Assembly (NCBI RefSeq): GCF_000317435.1
Contig: NC_019751.1
Coordinates: 5,704,001-5,768,000, forward strand
DNA: 64,000 bases
Direction: 5' to 3'
Source of the DNA: Calothrix sp. PCC 6303
Lineage (GTDB): Bacteria; Cyanobacteriota; Cyanobacteriia; Cyanobacteriales; Nostocaceae
In this document: in pieces, positions 1-9,127 of the stretch
How positions within the stretch are numbered: the stretch's first letter is position 1
How the letters are laid out: every line of letters starts with the position of its first letter
Position numbers and translations under genes: made by a program
Notes under the pieces: model-generated
The model's database searches: none
Told to the model about the DNA's origin: nothing
Seen by the model: only the letters and a program-made list of their open reading frames with translations

Positions 1-222
1 GCAAGCACCATTGAAGAACAAAATCGTTTGCGAGATGTCCTCAAAGAACAAGTCGGAGAAAAAGATAAAGCCAAAGTTCCTGTAATTGGCATTGTGCAAG
101 CAGGTGGTTTCCGTCAACTTGTGCGCTTTGGCAGACAATTTTGGGTACAGGATTCGATGAATGCTGTGATGGCTTTACAGAATGCTCAATTTTCTGCTCG
201 GATTCAACCTTTGACAAATTAA
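1..222 (+). CDS. C-terminal end of an unrecognised protein
   Basis: The open frame runs in from the left edge of the window (first codon GCA) and stops with TAA at 220-222, so only the last 73 residues are visible. The tail is soluble and mixed-charge, with no membrane segment. It contains a hydrophobic beta-like stretch (VPVIGIVQAGG) followed by an alpha-helical end rich in Ala, Gln and Met. I do not recognise the family. A TTG at 28 could open a shorter frame, but the reading frame is unbroken before it, so a gene truncated by the window edge is more likely. purB follows 156 bases later on the same strand. Confidence 0.6.
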   Translation, partial: ASTIEEQNRLRDVLKEQVGEKDKAKVPVIGIVQAGGFRQLVRFGRQFWVQDSMNAVMALQNAQFSARIQPLTN

Positions 223-378
223 TTTTTTGGGGTTTTTGAGGAGAATTACGGTAATTTTACAAGAAATAAGTCCCAAAGCCCCGCACTTTTAAGCCGGAGA
301 GAGGTCAACTTTTATCAATTTCTTGGAAACGATGTAACCACACACTGTAAAATACGAAATTGTAACCAATACTAGACC

Positions 379-1674
379 GTGATTGAGCGTTATACTTTAC
401 CCGAAATGGGTAATCTTTGGACTGATACCTACAAGTTTAAAACTTGGCTACAAGTAGAAATCGCTGTTTGTGAAGCCCAGGCTGAGTTAGGCTACACTCC
501 CAGTGAAGCTGTAGCAGAGATTAAAGCAAAAGCAAATTTTGACCCGCAACGAATTTTAGAAATTGAGGCAGAAGTTCGCCACGATGTAATTGCTTTCTTG
601 ACAAATGTCAATGAATATGTAGGTGATGCTGGGCGTTACATTCACTTAGGAATGACAAGTTCAGATGTTCTGGATACGGCTTTAGCGCTACAGATGGTTG
701 CAAGTTTGGATTTGATTTTGCAGCGTCTTAACGATTTAATTGAGGTGATTCGAGAAAGGGCGCACGAACATCGTGATACTGTGATGATTGGGCGATCGCA
801 TGGTATTCACGCTGAACCAATGACGTTTGGTTTTAAGTTAGCTGGCTGGTTAGCTGAAGCTTTACGGGGTAAGGAACGTTTAGAAATCATCCGTAAAGAC
901 ATCGCAGTTGGTAAAATTTCTGGGGCAGTAGGAACCTACGCCAATATTGAACCCCGTGTAGAAGCCTTAGCTTGTGAGAAATTGGGACTCCAAGCTGACG
1001 CAGCATCAACCCAGGTGATTTCACGCGATCGCCATGCTGATTACGTGCAACAATTAGCGTTGCTAGCTTCTTCCATGGAAAGGTTTGCAGTGGAAATTCG
1101 CAACCTCCAAAAAACTGATGTCTTGGAAGTCGAAGAGTATTTTTCTAAGGGACAAAAAGGTTCCTCTGCAATGCCCCACAAACGTAATCCCATCCGTTCT
1201 GAGCGTTTGACAGGAATGGCAAGAATGGTACGCAGCTATGCGGTGGCAGCTTTGGAAAACGTTGCCCTATGGCACGAACGTGATATTTCCCACAGTTCAG
1301 TAGAACGGGTGATGTTACCAGATGCTTGTATTTTAACCCATTTTATGCTGGTAGAAATGACTCAATTAGTTAAAAATCTACTGGTATACCCCGAAAACAT
1401 GGAACGAAACATGAACTGTTATGGTGGGGTTGTATTCAGTCAGCGGGTAATGCTGACATTGGTTGAAAAAGGAATGCGTCGTGAGGATGCATATAAAATT
1501 GTTCAGGAAAATGCCCATACCGCTTGGAATCGTTCTGACGGCAATTTCCGAGAACTAATTAGTAATGATGTTAGGGTGAAAGAACAATTATCACCTACAG
1601 AAGTGGCAGATTGTTTCGATCCGCAACACCATCTACAACACTTAGGTACAGTTTATCAACGTTTAGGAATTTAG
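379..1674 (+). CDS. purB: adenylosuccinate lyase
   Basis: Cytosolic purine-biosynthesis enzyme. It removes fumarate from SAICAR and from adenylosuccinate, serving both IMP and AMP synthesis. The 431 residues match the normal bacterial length. The fumarate-lyase superfamily signature SSAMPHKRNP lies near residues 262-271 on the flexible catalytic loop. The general-acid region RSHGIHAEP is near residue 139, and MTSSDVLDTA near residue 92 is another conserved block. The start is GTG at 379, giving MIERYTLPEMG, the usual N-terminus of the family; no in-frame ATG fits better. The gene seems to be transcribed alone. A HIP1 site (GCGATCGC) lies inside the coding sequence at 792-799. Confidence 0.97.
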   Translation: MIERYTLPEMGNLWTDTYKFKTWLQVEIAVCEAQAELGYTPSEAVAEIKAKANFDPQRILEIEAEVRHDVIAFLTNVNEYVGDAGRYIHLGMTSSDVLDTALALQMVASLDLILQRLNDLIEVIRERAHEHRDTVMIGRSHGIHAEPMTFGFKLAGWLAEALRGKERLEIIRKDIAVGKISGAVGTYANIEPRVEALACEKLGLQADAASTQVISRDRHADYVQQLALLASSMERFAVEIRNLQKTDVLEVEEYFSKGQKGSSAMPHKRNPIRSERLTGMARMVRSYAVAALENVALWHERDISHSSVERVMLPDACILTHFMLVEMTQLVKNLLVYPENMERNMNCYGGVVFSQRVMLTLVEKGMRREDAYKIVQENAHTAWNRSDGNFRELISNDVRVKEQLSPTEVADCFDPQHHLQHLGTVYQRLGI

Positions 1675-1826
1675 GGAATTTTATAGCGATCGCCTATTGA
1701 AACTATCCCTACTAAATGCCGATGAAAACAAAGGATTGTATTCAGGAAGCGATCGCTAACTTCAATTTTGAGCGCATCCACATGGAAAACCCTTACGATT
1801 AACTAGGAGGCAATATCATTGACTAT

Positions 1827-2360
1827 ATGAGACAGAAAAAATCACCTTGTTGGCAATTGGAGCTATATTTTTCCAACTTACCACGCTTTGTTGCGGTCTT
1901 AGTCATGATGGCGATCGCAATCTTGGGTAGTTTTATAGTAAATACTGGGATGAGTTATGCAGATACCATCGCAGCAACAAATATCACTGTTTATCATACT
2001 CCTGAATGTAGCTGCTGTGGTGGGTGGATAGATCACTTGAAGACGGAGGGTTTTCAAGTCCAAGATTTATCAACAGATAATATTGAGGCTGTAAAACAAA
2101 ACTACAAAGTGCCAGATAACTTAACATCTTGCCACACCGCAATCGTAAATGGATATGTGATTGAAGGACATGTTCCGGCAAGCGATATTCAAAGTTTACT
2201 GCAAAAAAGACCAAATATTGTCGGTTTATCCGTGCCGCAAATGCCTGTAGGTACTCCGGGGATGGAGATGGGAAGCAAAAAAGATCCTTTCACAGTGCTT
2301 TCTTTCTCTAGTCAGGATAAAGTCGAGGTGTTTCGTGATTATCCCCTACAGACAAACTAA
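1827..2360 (+). CDS. DUF411 family metal-binding protein
   Basis: A 177-residue protein with a long N-terminal extension holding one hydrophobic segment (about residues 22-46, signal anchor or signal peptide ending near SYADT). The DUF411 domain follows. Its start carries the motif YHTPECSCCGGWIDHL, whose Cys cluster is expected to bind copper or another soft metal; family members often sit near copper-resistance genes. Further family blocks are the SCHTA segment and the EGHVPASDI segment. AGGAGG lies at 1805-1810, 16 bases before the ATG at 1827. That is far for a ribosome site, and an in-frame ATT at 1818 would be better spaced, so the true start is uncertain. The exact function is not known. 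Confidence 0.85.
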   Translation: MRQKKSPCWQLELYFSNLPRFVAVLVMMAIAILGSFIVNTGMSYADTIAATNITVYHTPECSCCGGWIDHLKTEGFQVQDLSTDNIEAVKQNYKVPDNLTSCHTAIVNGYVIEGHVPASDIQSLLQKRPNIVGLSVPQMPVGTPGMEMGSKKDPFTVLSFSSQDKVEVFRDYPLQTN

Positions 2361-2440
2361 CCGCTGATAAGCTAAACCACATCTAGATTGCATCAATCTG
2401 GGAACTATATAAATATAGTTATCTCTCAGTAGATATTTCC

Positions 2441-3841
2441 ATGTCAAAAAAACTTCCTCATTCATCTCCTATTCGTAATTTAACGATTTTTTACACTGCT
2501 TCGCTGAGTGCAGTGGCTTTTTTATCGATTATGGGACAATTGGTAGTTCAGCGGATGTTGACACAGCAGCAACAAAACTTAGAAATTGTCAGCTTAATTG
2601 AAAAGCGACAAACGCTTTGCCAACAGATGATTAAGCATACAATGCGGATGAAGTTAGAACCTAGTCGAGAGAATCGTCAAGAACTTCAGCAATTGATTAT
2701 GGCTTGGAAAGATTCAGGTGAAGCTCTAAATCAGGCAGCTGAAAATGTTGAAGATTTTTCCCAAACACAGCAAAGAGTTTTGCAGCAAAAAATCTCCACA
2801 ATTGAACCTGCGGGAGTGGAAATGAGGGAAGCAGCTAGTCAAATGATGCAGGAAGGAATCCGTGAAAAGCGTTTAGGTTTTAGTGAACCACCAATAGATG
2901 TAATTAAACAATCACCCATAGCTAGATTATTAAAGGAAGAACAAACTTTAATGAAAGGCTTAGATGACATTTCCCAATGGTATAACCAAGAGGTGATTGC
3001 TGGAATCACTCAACTCAAGCAAATGGAATATGGTTTGCTGGGATTGATGTTATTTGTGCTGTTACTTGAAGGAATATTAGTTTTTCGTCCAGCAGTAATG
3101 AAGATTCAAGATACATTAAGTCAGTTAAAGATTGCGCTTCACGAATCAAAAGTTGCATCACAGAAATTAGCAATTGAAAAAAGTCAATCAGAACAACTAT
3201 TACTAAATATTTTACCCCAGCCCATAGCCCAACGCCTGAAACAAAGCCAAGCTACAAGTAATATAAATGCCGATATTTTGATTGCTGATGCTTTTAATGA
3301 TACAACTGTGATGTTTGCTGATATTGTGGGTTTTACAGATTTATCAAGTCGGATTCCCCCGCAAGAATTAGTTAATTTACTCAATCAAATATTTTCCCGC
3401 TTTGATTTGCTAGCTGAATCTTACAATTTGGAAAAAATCAAAACTATTGGAGATGCATACATGGTTGTGGGAGGTTTACCATCCCCTCGCGCTGATCATG
3501 CGATCGCTATTGCTAGTATGGCACTAGAAATGATTGATGCAATAGCCCAATTCAATCTGGATACTGGGGAGAATTTTCAAATTAGGATTGGTATTAATAG
3601 TGGCTCAGTAGTGGCTGGTGTCATTGGGTTACGCAAGTTTATTTATGACCTTTGGGGCGATACTGTAAACATTGCTAGCCGCATGGAATCCCACGGTGCC
3701 CCTGGGTTAGTTCACGTTACTAAAGATACCTATATTTTGCTTAAGAACGTATTTATACTTGAAAAACGAGGATTGATTTCCGTCAAAGGTAAAGGGGAAA
3801 TGGAAACCTACTGGTTAAAAGGGAAAATCAACCCGGCTTAA
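2441..3841 (+). CDS. membrane-bound class III adenylate cyclase
   Basis: A 466-residue sensor cyclase. The N-terminus has a membrane helix (about residues 14-37) and then a helical extracytoplasmic region resembling the PilJ/type IV pilus sensor module. A second membrane helix lies near residues 198-215, followed by a short coiled coil and the cyclase domain from about residue 285. The metal-binding aspartates are in FADIVGFTD and IGDAYM. The Lys of KTIGDAYM and the Asp of LWGDTVNIASRME are the residues that select ATP, so cAMP is the expected product. The transition-state Asn and Arg are present in NIASRME. The protein probably converts an external signal into cAMP. ATG at 2441 is the first good start. 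No HAMP domain is evident. Confidence 0.9.
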   Translation: MSKKLPHSSPIRNLTIFYTASLSAVAFLSIMGQLVVQRMLTQQQQNLEIVSLIEKRQTLCQQMIKHTMRMKLEPSRENRQELQQLIMAWKDSGEALNQAAENVEDFSQTQQRVLQQKISTIEPAGVEMREAASQMMQEGIREKRLGFSEPPIDVIKQSPIARLLKEEQTLMKGLDDISQWYNQEVIAGITQLKQMEYGLLGLMLFVLLLEGILVFRPAVMKIQDTLSQLKIALHESKVASQKLAIEKSQSEQLLLNILPQPIAQRLKQSQATSNINADILIADAFNDTTVMFADIVGFTDLSSRIPPQELVNLLNQIFSRFDLLAESYNLEKIKTIGDAYMVVGGLPSPRADHAIAIASMALEMIDAIAQFNLDTGENFQIRIGINSGSVVAGVIGLRKFIYDLWGDTVNIASRMESHGAPGLVHVTKDTYILLKNVFILEKRGLISVKGKGEMETYWLKGKINPA

Positions 3842-3959
3842 TTCTGCTAAATATGTGATTTACTCTGAATGCGTTGGCGCAGCCCATCGGAGATATCGCT
3901 TAATAGTTGTATTCTGTATCCCTGATTTTAGATATTATGGAAATATTAGGAGAAAAATT

Positions 3960-4157
3960 ATGCCAATAATTAAAATACCCAGACATTATGTTATGTCTCA
4001 AGATGAAGATTCAATTACGATAGATATACCAGAGTCAATGCTGTCACCTGGGAAAAAAGACTATGAAAAAATTACTCAAGCCAAAGGTATTTTAAAGGAT
4101 AAGAAAGCAGCAATTCTGACTCATTTGGAAAATCTTCGTCAGGAATGGGACGAATGA
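3960..4157 (+). CDS. VapB-like antitoxin (small partner of PIN protein)
   Basis: A 65-residue protein with a short N-terminal beta-like segment (MPIIKIPRHYVM) and a charged helical C-terminus, as expected of an antitoxin that folds around a PIN toxin. The start is ATG at 3960, preceded by AGGAG at 3948-3952 with 7 bases of spacing. The frame is open back to 3855, but that upstream stretch matches dispersed intergenic repeat sequence and has no ribosome site. The stop codon overlaps the toxin start as ATGA, showing translational coupling. The antitoxin class was assigned mainly from context, because the DNA-binding fold is not clear by eye. Confidence 0.7.
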   Translation: MPIIKIPRHYVMSQDEDSITIDIPESMLSPGKKDYEKITQAKGILKDKKAAILTHLENLRQEWDE

Positions 4158-4537
4158 AATATGTTTACGACACCAATATTTTTATCTACTATCTTGCTGA
4201 TGAGCCAAGAGTTGATTCGTTATTTGGAGAAAATTTTCTGAATTTACATGATATTTTGGTGTCACCAATTGTTCGCATAGAATTACTGAGTTTTTCTGGT
4301 TTATCAGAAAATGAAAAACAATCTATCGAAGATTTATTATCACAGTTTAAATCTGTTCCACTTTCGAGAGAGATTGAAGATCAAACAATTCACTTAAAGC
4401 AACGACATAAAATAAAGCTTCCTGATGCAATTATTGCGGCAACTGCACTAAATCAAGATGCATTTTTAGTTACAAGAAATGTTCGTGATTTTCAAGAAAT
4501 TGCTGGAATAAAAATTCAAAATCCCTTTGTGAATTAA
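4154..4537 (+). CDS. PIN-domain ribonuclease toxin (VapC-like)
   Basis: A 127-residue single-domain protein. The four acidic PIN positions can be followed: Asp in YVYDTNIFIYYL at the N-terminus, Glu in VRIELLS, Asp in LPDAIIAATA and the final Asp in TRNVRDF. These residues bind Mg2+ or Mn2+ for RNA cleavage. The ATG at 4154 overlaps the antitoxin TGA; an ATG three codons upstream (4145) is also open but less well placed. With the upstream gene it forms a two-gene type II toxin-antitoxin unit, probably self-repressed. The target RNA cannot be read from sequence. Confidence 0.88.
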   Translation: MKYVYDTNIFIYYLADEPRVDSLFGENFLNLHDILVSPIVRIELLSFSGLSENEKQSIEDLLSQFKSVPLSREIEDQTIHLKQRHKIKLPDAIIAATALNQDAFLVTRNVRDFQEIAGIKIQNPFVN

Positions 4538-4547
4538 TAAAATCCCT

Positions 4548-5981
4548 CTAAACCCGGTTTTTTCGTCTTTCCAACTCCGCAAGAATCTCTGCATGTGCTT
4601 CCTTGGTGATGGGGTAGAAATAGGTTAATATCAATCCTAGAAATAACGCGATCGCAGGAACGGGCGCGATAAAGAAACGGATGATATTTAGAACTGCATC
4701 AGGTTGAATTTGAGCAATATTCCCCACTGGTTTGAGATATCCTGCCCATCCTAAACTTTCCAGCATCAAAGCAACAGCTAAACCCAGGCAAATCTTTTGG
4801 ATGAAAACCACAAAGCTATAAAAAATCCCTTCTCTACGTTGTCCAGTTCTCAATTCATCCAACTCGATGATATCTGGTAACATTGACCAAGGCACCAGGT
4901 AAGCACAGGAAACACCAACACCAGCCAAAACACATAACAGGTACATAAACCCAGTTTGACCAGGTTGGATAAAGAATAACCCAATTTGGGCAATTAACCA
5001 AGAACTCATCCCCATAAAGTAAACTGCTTTTTTTCCCAGACGACGACTGATGTTACTCCACACAAATAACATCGACATGGCTGTTCCTTGCACTGTTAGC
5101 GGCACTAAGGTGATATGTATTTCTGGTAATTTCATCAAATTAACAACGAAATATGGTATAATCCCTGCCGTTAGTTGCACAGCTAACCAAGAACACAAAT
5201 AAATGCCAATCACGAATAGGAAAGGGATATTTGTAAAGGCTATTTTTAGTTGCTGTAAATAGGGAATTGATACAGGTTGCTCGATTTCTGGGTTTTGATT
5301 TCCCACTGCCTCAGCGCGTTTCCTGGTTCCCCAAACACACCAATAGATGGGTAAAACTGAGATAATGGCGCAAATAGCCCCCAAAATTAAATACTTTAAA
5401 GCTTTATCTTCAGGGACAAACTTGGTAATTATTAGGGCGATAACTAAAGAAAGAATGCTACCACCAATAGAAAAGGTAAATCTAAAGCTATTTAAACTGG
5501 TGCGTTCATCATAATCCTTAGTTAGTTCGGCAGTTAGGGCAGTATAGGGTAAATTGACGACAGTGTAAAAAGCATTGAAAAGAATTGAAGCCGCTGTATA
5601 ATACCAAAATAAAGCAATTTGGTTAAACTCAGGATTATCACTGAAGTGAGGGACAATCCAATTGAGGAAGAAAAATAAGCCAAAAGGAACCGCACCCCAA
5701 ATCATCCAAGGATAGCGACGACCCCATTTAGACAAAGTGCGATCGCTTAATACCCCAACCATAGGATCATTAACAGCATCCCATACTTTACCAACTAGTT
5801 GTGTTCTCCCAGCCAAACCAGGACTTAAACCCGCGACATCCGTCAAAAAGGGTGACAAAAATGATATTCCAATCATCGCTGTAATTGCCGTCCCCAAATC
5901 CCCTGCACCAAAAGCCAACTTTGTACTTAAGTCTATTTTTTTATTTTGTTCGCTTAATTTATCAGATGCAGAATTGCTCAT
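4548..5981 (-). CDS. GPH-family (MFS) sugar:cation symporter
   Basis: A 477-residue polytopic membrane protein with about 12 hydrophobic segments. The N-terminal block KLAFGAGDLGTAI and the segment DAVNDPMVGVLSDR are hallmarks of the glycoside-pentoside-hexuronide:cation symporter family (MelB-like). GRRYPWMIWGAVPFGLFFF after the second helix is the family's cytoplasmic loop. A central loop of about 30 residues (near KRAEAVGNQNPEIEQ) separates the two six-helix halves. The substrate is probably a sugar or glycoside and cannot be specified. The gene stands alone on the minus strand, divergent from the phosphoribosyltransferase gene 65 bases away. Confidence 0.88.
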   Translation of the reverse strand: MSNSASDKLSEQNKKIDLSTKLAFGAGDLGTAITAMIGISFLSPFLTDVAGLSPGLAGRTQLVGKVWDAVNDPMVGVLSDRTLSKWGRRYPWMIWGAVPFGLFFFLNWIVPHFSDNPEFNQIALFWYYTAASILFNAFYTVVNLPYTALTAELTKDYDERTSLNSFRFTFSIGGSILSLVIALIITKFVPEDKALKYLILGAICAIISVLPIYWCVWGTRKRAEAVGNQNPEIEQPVSIPYLQQLKIAFTNIPFLFVIGIYLCSWLAVQLTAGIIPYFVVNLMKLPEIHITLVPLTVQGTAMSMLFVWSNISRRLGKKAVYFMGMSSWLIAQIGLFFIQPGQTGFMYLLCVLAGVGVSCAYLVPWSMLPDIIELDELRTGQRREGIFYSFVVFIQKICLGLAVALMLESLGWAGYLKPVGNIAQIQPDAVLNIIRFFIAPVPAIALFLGLILTYFYPITKEAHAEILAELERRKNRV

Positions 5982-6046
5982 AACACTGCTTTTTCACCCT
6001 ATAATAAAAAGTTTGCTGTCTAATATCGATTATCAACCAGGTTGTT

Positions 6047-6574
6047 ATGCCAGACCTTCACGTTTCTTGGTCAGATTATCACCATAAAATTGAGCAACTC
6101 GCTGCTAGTATTTATCAATCTGGCTGGGAATTTGATCAAATCCTCTGTTTAGCACGGGGAGGATTGCGAGTTGGTGATATTTTATCGCGTATTTACCACA
6201 AGCCACTGGCAATATTAGCAACATCATCATACAGTGGCAAGGGCAAGCAAGAAAGGGGAAGTTTAATCTTCTCACAGCATCTGACAATGACAACTGAAAA
6301 CCTGGGTTCCCGCATCCTTTTGGTAGATGACTTGGTGGATTCTGGAGTGACATTACAGGAGACTATTCCCTGGTTAAAGAAATATAGTCAGTCTCCAATT
6401 GAGGATATTCGCACTGCGGTAATTTGGTATAAAGCTTGCTCTGTCTTTCAACCTGATTACTATATTGATTATTTGACTGATAATCCCTGGATTCACCAAC
6501 CATTTGAGCATTATGAGTTTACAAATCCGGCTGATTTGGTGACAAAGGGTATAGCGACAGCAAACATAACTTAA
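6047..6574 (+). CDS. phosphoribosyltransferase family protein
   Basis: A 175-residue type I PRTase-fold protein. The PRPP-binding loop is RILLVDDLVDSGVTL (about residues 88-102), with the two adjacent acidic residues that bind the ribose hydroxyls. The segment LARGGLRVGDILSR near residue 36 forms the pyrophosphate loop. The length and layout resemble the xanthine/hypoxanthine PRTase-like group, so a purine-salvage role is plausible, but the base specificity is not visible. The start is ATG at 6047, giving MPDLHVSWSDYHH. Confidence 0.85.
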   Translation: MPDLHVSWSDYHHKIEQLAASIYQSGWEFDQILCLARGGLRVGDILSRIYHKPLAILATSSYSGKGKQERGSLIFSQHLTMTTENLGSRILLVDDLVDSGVTLQETIPWLKKYSQSPIEDIRTAVIWYKACSVFQPDYYIDYLTDNPWIHQPFEHYEFTNPADLVTKGIATANIT

Positions 6575-6670
6575 GATTGGAGGAAATTTTGGAGACTTCC
6601 AAAACCCGTTTTTTCCATGACTCAGCATGAGAATTAAAGATTTGATGATGAATGAAAACCAGGTTCCCCG
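6575..6670. repeat. dispersed intergenic repeat, copy 1
   Basis: Non-coding gap between two convergent genes. It carries the block AAACCCGTTTTTT followed by ACTCAGCATGA and a GATTTGA run. A related arrangement recurs at about 14335-14400 downstream of murD, with the shared core CAACTCAGCATGATG or GACTCAGCATGAG. This indicates a short repeat family in this genome; function unknown. Confidence 0.5.
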
Positions 6671-8329
6671 TTAACTTTCTATATTTTCTGTATATAGAGA
6701 ACGTAATGCGTCAAGAGCGCGTTTTCCCCTTTGGCGAGCACCTTGTTCGGTTACAGGTTTTGTTTTACTAGAAAGGCGAACAGCAATTTCACTCCATGAT
6801 AAATTATCGAAGAAGCGCCATTGAATTATTTGGCGATCGCGCTCTTTCAACCGTGCAATTTGTGACTGAAGATATTCTGTATCATCTGTATCGAATGCTG
6901 ATGATAGCTCTTGACGATGAACATTCCCGAAAAATTCCAACATCCTGGGCTTTACTATGATGCTTTGGCGGGAAAGCTTGTATTGTTTGTTAATATAGCG
7001 ATCAGCAACTAACTTACCCCATGTAACTGGATGCCTGACTTCCATTCCTGATTTCACCGCTTCAATCAGAGACACAATGACGTAATGAAGAACATCTTCC
7101 TCTGATACATTTGGTTTTAATCTAAGGAGGCGATGTTTGATATAAGCAGAAAGCCATTGAGATTGAAGCGTTTGCGAAACTACTTGACTCAAATGGGAAT
7201 CAATTTCATCGTAAAGTGTGATCGCATTTTCGTAGTTGGATAGTGTTTCTTCAGGTCTATCGAGAAACTGGAGAACATTGCCAATAGCTTCTAATGCTGT
7301 AGCTTCACCCAAACGAGAACTAACTTCGCGGTATAAAGCGAGCGCATTTTCGCGCTGAGATAGTGCTTCTTCAGTTCTATCGAGAAGCTGGAGAACACAA
7401 CTAATAGCTTCTAATGCTGTAGCTTCACCCAAACGAGAACCAACTTCGCGGTATAAAACGAGCGCGCTTTCGTAATGAGATAGTGCCTCTTCAAGTCTAT
7501 AGAGAAACTGGAGAACATCACCAATACCGACTAAAGTGTTAGCTTCACCCAAACGAGAACCAACTTCGCGGTATAAAACGAGCGCGCTTTCGTAATGAGA
7601 TAGTGCTTCTTTAGGTCTACCGAGAAACTGAAAAACATCGCCAATACCTATCAAAGTATTAGCTTCACCCAAACGAGAGCCAACTTCGCGGTATAAAACG
7701 AGCGCGCTTTCGTAATGAGATAGTGCAGCTTGAGAACGATAACTTTTAGCCTCAGCTTGACCCTTGCGATAGTAAACAATAGCTTTGATTGTAGAATTAA
7801 CCCTATTTGCCGCAACTTGTTCTAACAAAACATTCGCTAGGGTTTCAATTTCTCCATATCTAAACGAATTATTTAGATCAATAAAATAGTTATCAATAGT
7901 ATTCCCAGCACCATCAGTATCAGTCACAGCTAGATGATAAAGCCATTCAATTTTAGCTTCAGCAGTATCTTGATTCTGGAAATACTCACTTAACCGCAAC
8001 GAAAGAGTCAAAAACTCTTCTTTATTTTCTTCCCAAAGATGATCTAATATCAACTTGCGAGTCAACTCATGGATATTATATCCACGCTCGGCAAACACCT
8101 CCACAAAAGATAAAGATTGAATCTTAATATAAAGCTCATCAGCTTGTGTCGCAAATTCTGGACGTAATGCAGCCAAAATATTCCCATCAAACCAATGGGG
8201 GATGGCAGCCGCCCAAATCATCTGCGATAATTCTGCTGGTAATGCATCCAAAAGGCTCTGTGTGACAATCCAAGCACGTTCAGAGTCAGATTTTGCTTCA
8301 GTTAGCCTTGCCAGTAAATCCTGGCTCAT
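6671..8329 (-). CDS. TPR protein with C-terminal sigma-factor-like regions
   Basis: A 552-residue protein in three parts. Residues 1-200 are helical and resemble the winged-helix and linker region that follows the ATPase of STAND proteins. Residues about 200-385 hold five 40-residue TPR-like repeats (core ALSHYESALVLYREVGSRLG). The last 150 residues look like an ECF sigma factor: a region 2-like segment (EEDVLHYVIVSLIEAVK) and a region 4-like helix-turn-helix (KERDRQIIQWRFFDNLSWSE). I infer a signal-dependent transcription regulator. The ATG overlaps the stop of the upstream ATPase gene (ATGA), so the two are coupled and may be one STAND protein split in two. Three repeats share an identical 46-base block, pointing to recent expansion. 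The direction of regulation is unknown. Confidence 0.75.
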   Translation of the reverse strand: MSQDLLARLTEAKSDSERAWIVTQSLLDALPAELSQMIWAAAIPHWFDGNILAALRPEFATQADELYIKIQSLSFVEVFAERGYNIHELTRKLILDHLWEENKEEFLTLSLRLSEYFQNQDTAEAKIEWLYHLAVTDTDGAGNTIDNYFIDLNNSFRYGEIETLANVLLEQVAANRVNSTIKAIVYYRKGQAEAKSYRSQAALSHYESALVLYREVGSRLGEANTLIGIGDVFQFLGRPKEALSHYESALVLYREVGSRLGEANTLVGIGDVLQFLYRLEEALSHYESALVLYREVGSRLGEATALEAISCVLQLLDRTEEALSQRENALALYREVSSRLGEATALEAIGNVLQFLDRPEETLSNYENAITLYDEIDSHLSQVVSQTLQSQWLSAYIKHRLLRLKPNVSEEDVLHYVIVSLIEAVKSGMEVRHPVTWGKLVADRYINKQYKLSRQSIIVKPRMLEFFGNVHRQELSSAFDTDDTEYLQSQIARLKERDRQIIQWRFFDNLSWSEIAVRLSSKTKPVTEQGARQRGKRALDALRSLYTENIES

Positions 8330-9105
8330 TTTGAATAACCCTCTATTGATTTGAGATTTTGAAATAATTCACTAATATTCTTAGGATTCCCCTTATTAGC
8401 ATCAATAAGAAGTTTCACCATCTTCTCTTCTAAATTTAAACCGATTTCTTGGGTGAACTTATACCAAGCTTCAGTTTCCTTAATTTCCCCCAACTCGCAC
8501 CGATGACAATGATTTTCCCAAGCTGCATTCCTTTCTGGTGCACTTTGTCCAGCAATCACCACCCGTAAATTTGGACTTTTGGGAATCACCACCAAAAAAT
8601 TATCATTAATCCAACTGGCTAACTGGGTTGTAGGATCGTTAAAAGTATCAAACAAAAAGACAATTGTTTGTTTAATTGCCCGTAAGTCTCGAAAAAAAGC
8701 CTCTTGGAGTTGCATCAACCGGAATTTTTGAGTTTGTTCATCGACTTCGAGGGCAATTGTGATGTCCATTTGCCCAATTACTTTATTATCTCCGATATTG
8801 ATATTCGCAGCAGTCAAATCTTTGACAGCTTTGTCAAATTCAGGAAAATTATCGTCCCCCAAAGTATCACGAATTCGCCAAAACACATAGGGAATACCCG
8901 CACCAGCAGCTTTGATATCCACAACAACTGGATATGCTGCTGGGTGAGAATGTTCGGAAAACTTCAGCAATAAATCAGTCTTCCCATAACCAGATGGTGC
9001 TTTCAGCAAAAAAATTCGCCGAGTTGCATCTACACTCAGCATTTCCTGAAAGTGTTGTAACTCATTGGTTCGATTTGCCAGCTTTGTTTGATTAATGAAT
9101 GACAT
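8326..9105 (-). CDS. P-loop ATPase, STAND/AAA-like
   Basis: A 259-residue protein containing just an ATPase core. Walker A is LLKAPSGYGKTDLLLKF (about residues 33-49), and a Walker B-like strand TIVFLFDTFND lies near residue 145. The N-terminal region (LANRTNELQHFQEML) matches the usual sequence ahead of AAA/NACHT-type P-loops. The frame ends soon after the ATPase, and the winged-helix-like part and TPRs sit in the next gene, which overlaps by four bases. The pair therefore looks like a divided STAND sensor. The upstream membrane protein gene ends 22 bases before this start. The ligand is unknown. Confidence 0.8.
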   Translation of the reverse strand: MSFINQTKLANRTNELQHFQEMLSVDATRRIFLLKAPSGYGKTDLLLKFSEHSHPAAYPVVVDIKAAGAGIPYVFWRIRDTLGDDNFPEFDKAVKDLTAANINIGDNKVIGQMDITIALEVDEQTQKFRLMQLQEAFFRDLRAIKQTIVFLFDTFNDPTTQLASWINDNFLVVIPKSPNLRVVIAGQSAPERNAAWENHCHRCELGEIKETEAWYKFTQEIGLNLEEKMVKLLIDANKGNPKNISELFQNLKSIEGYSK

Positions 9106-9127
9106 GATTAAATATCAACTATGCTGA

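Noticed and set aside
3855-3959. N-terminal extension of the antitoxin frame
   Set aside because: It lacks a ribosome site and resembles dispersed intergenic sequence; the ATG at 3960 has a well-placed AGGAG.
7210-7735. possible CRISPR array because of regularly spaced repeats
   Set aside because: The 120-base period is in frame and encodes TPR motifs; there are no unique spacers between short repeats.
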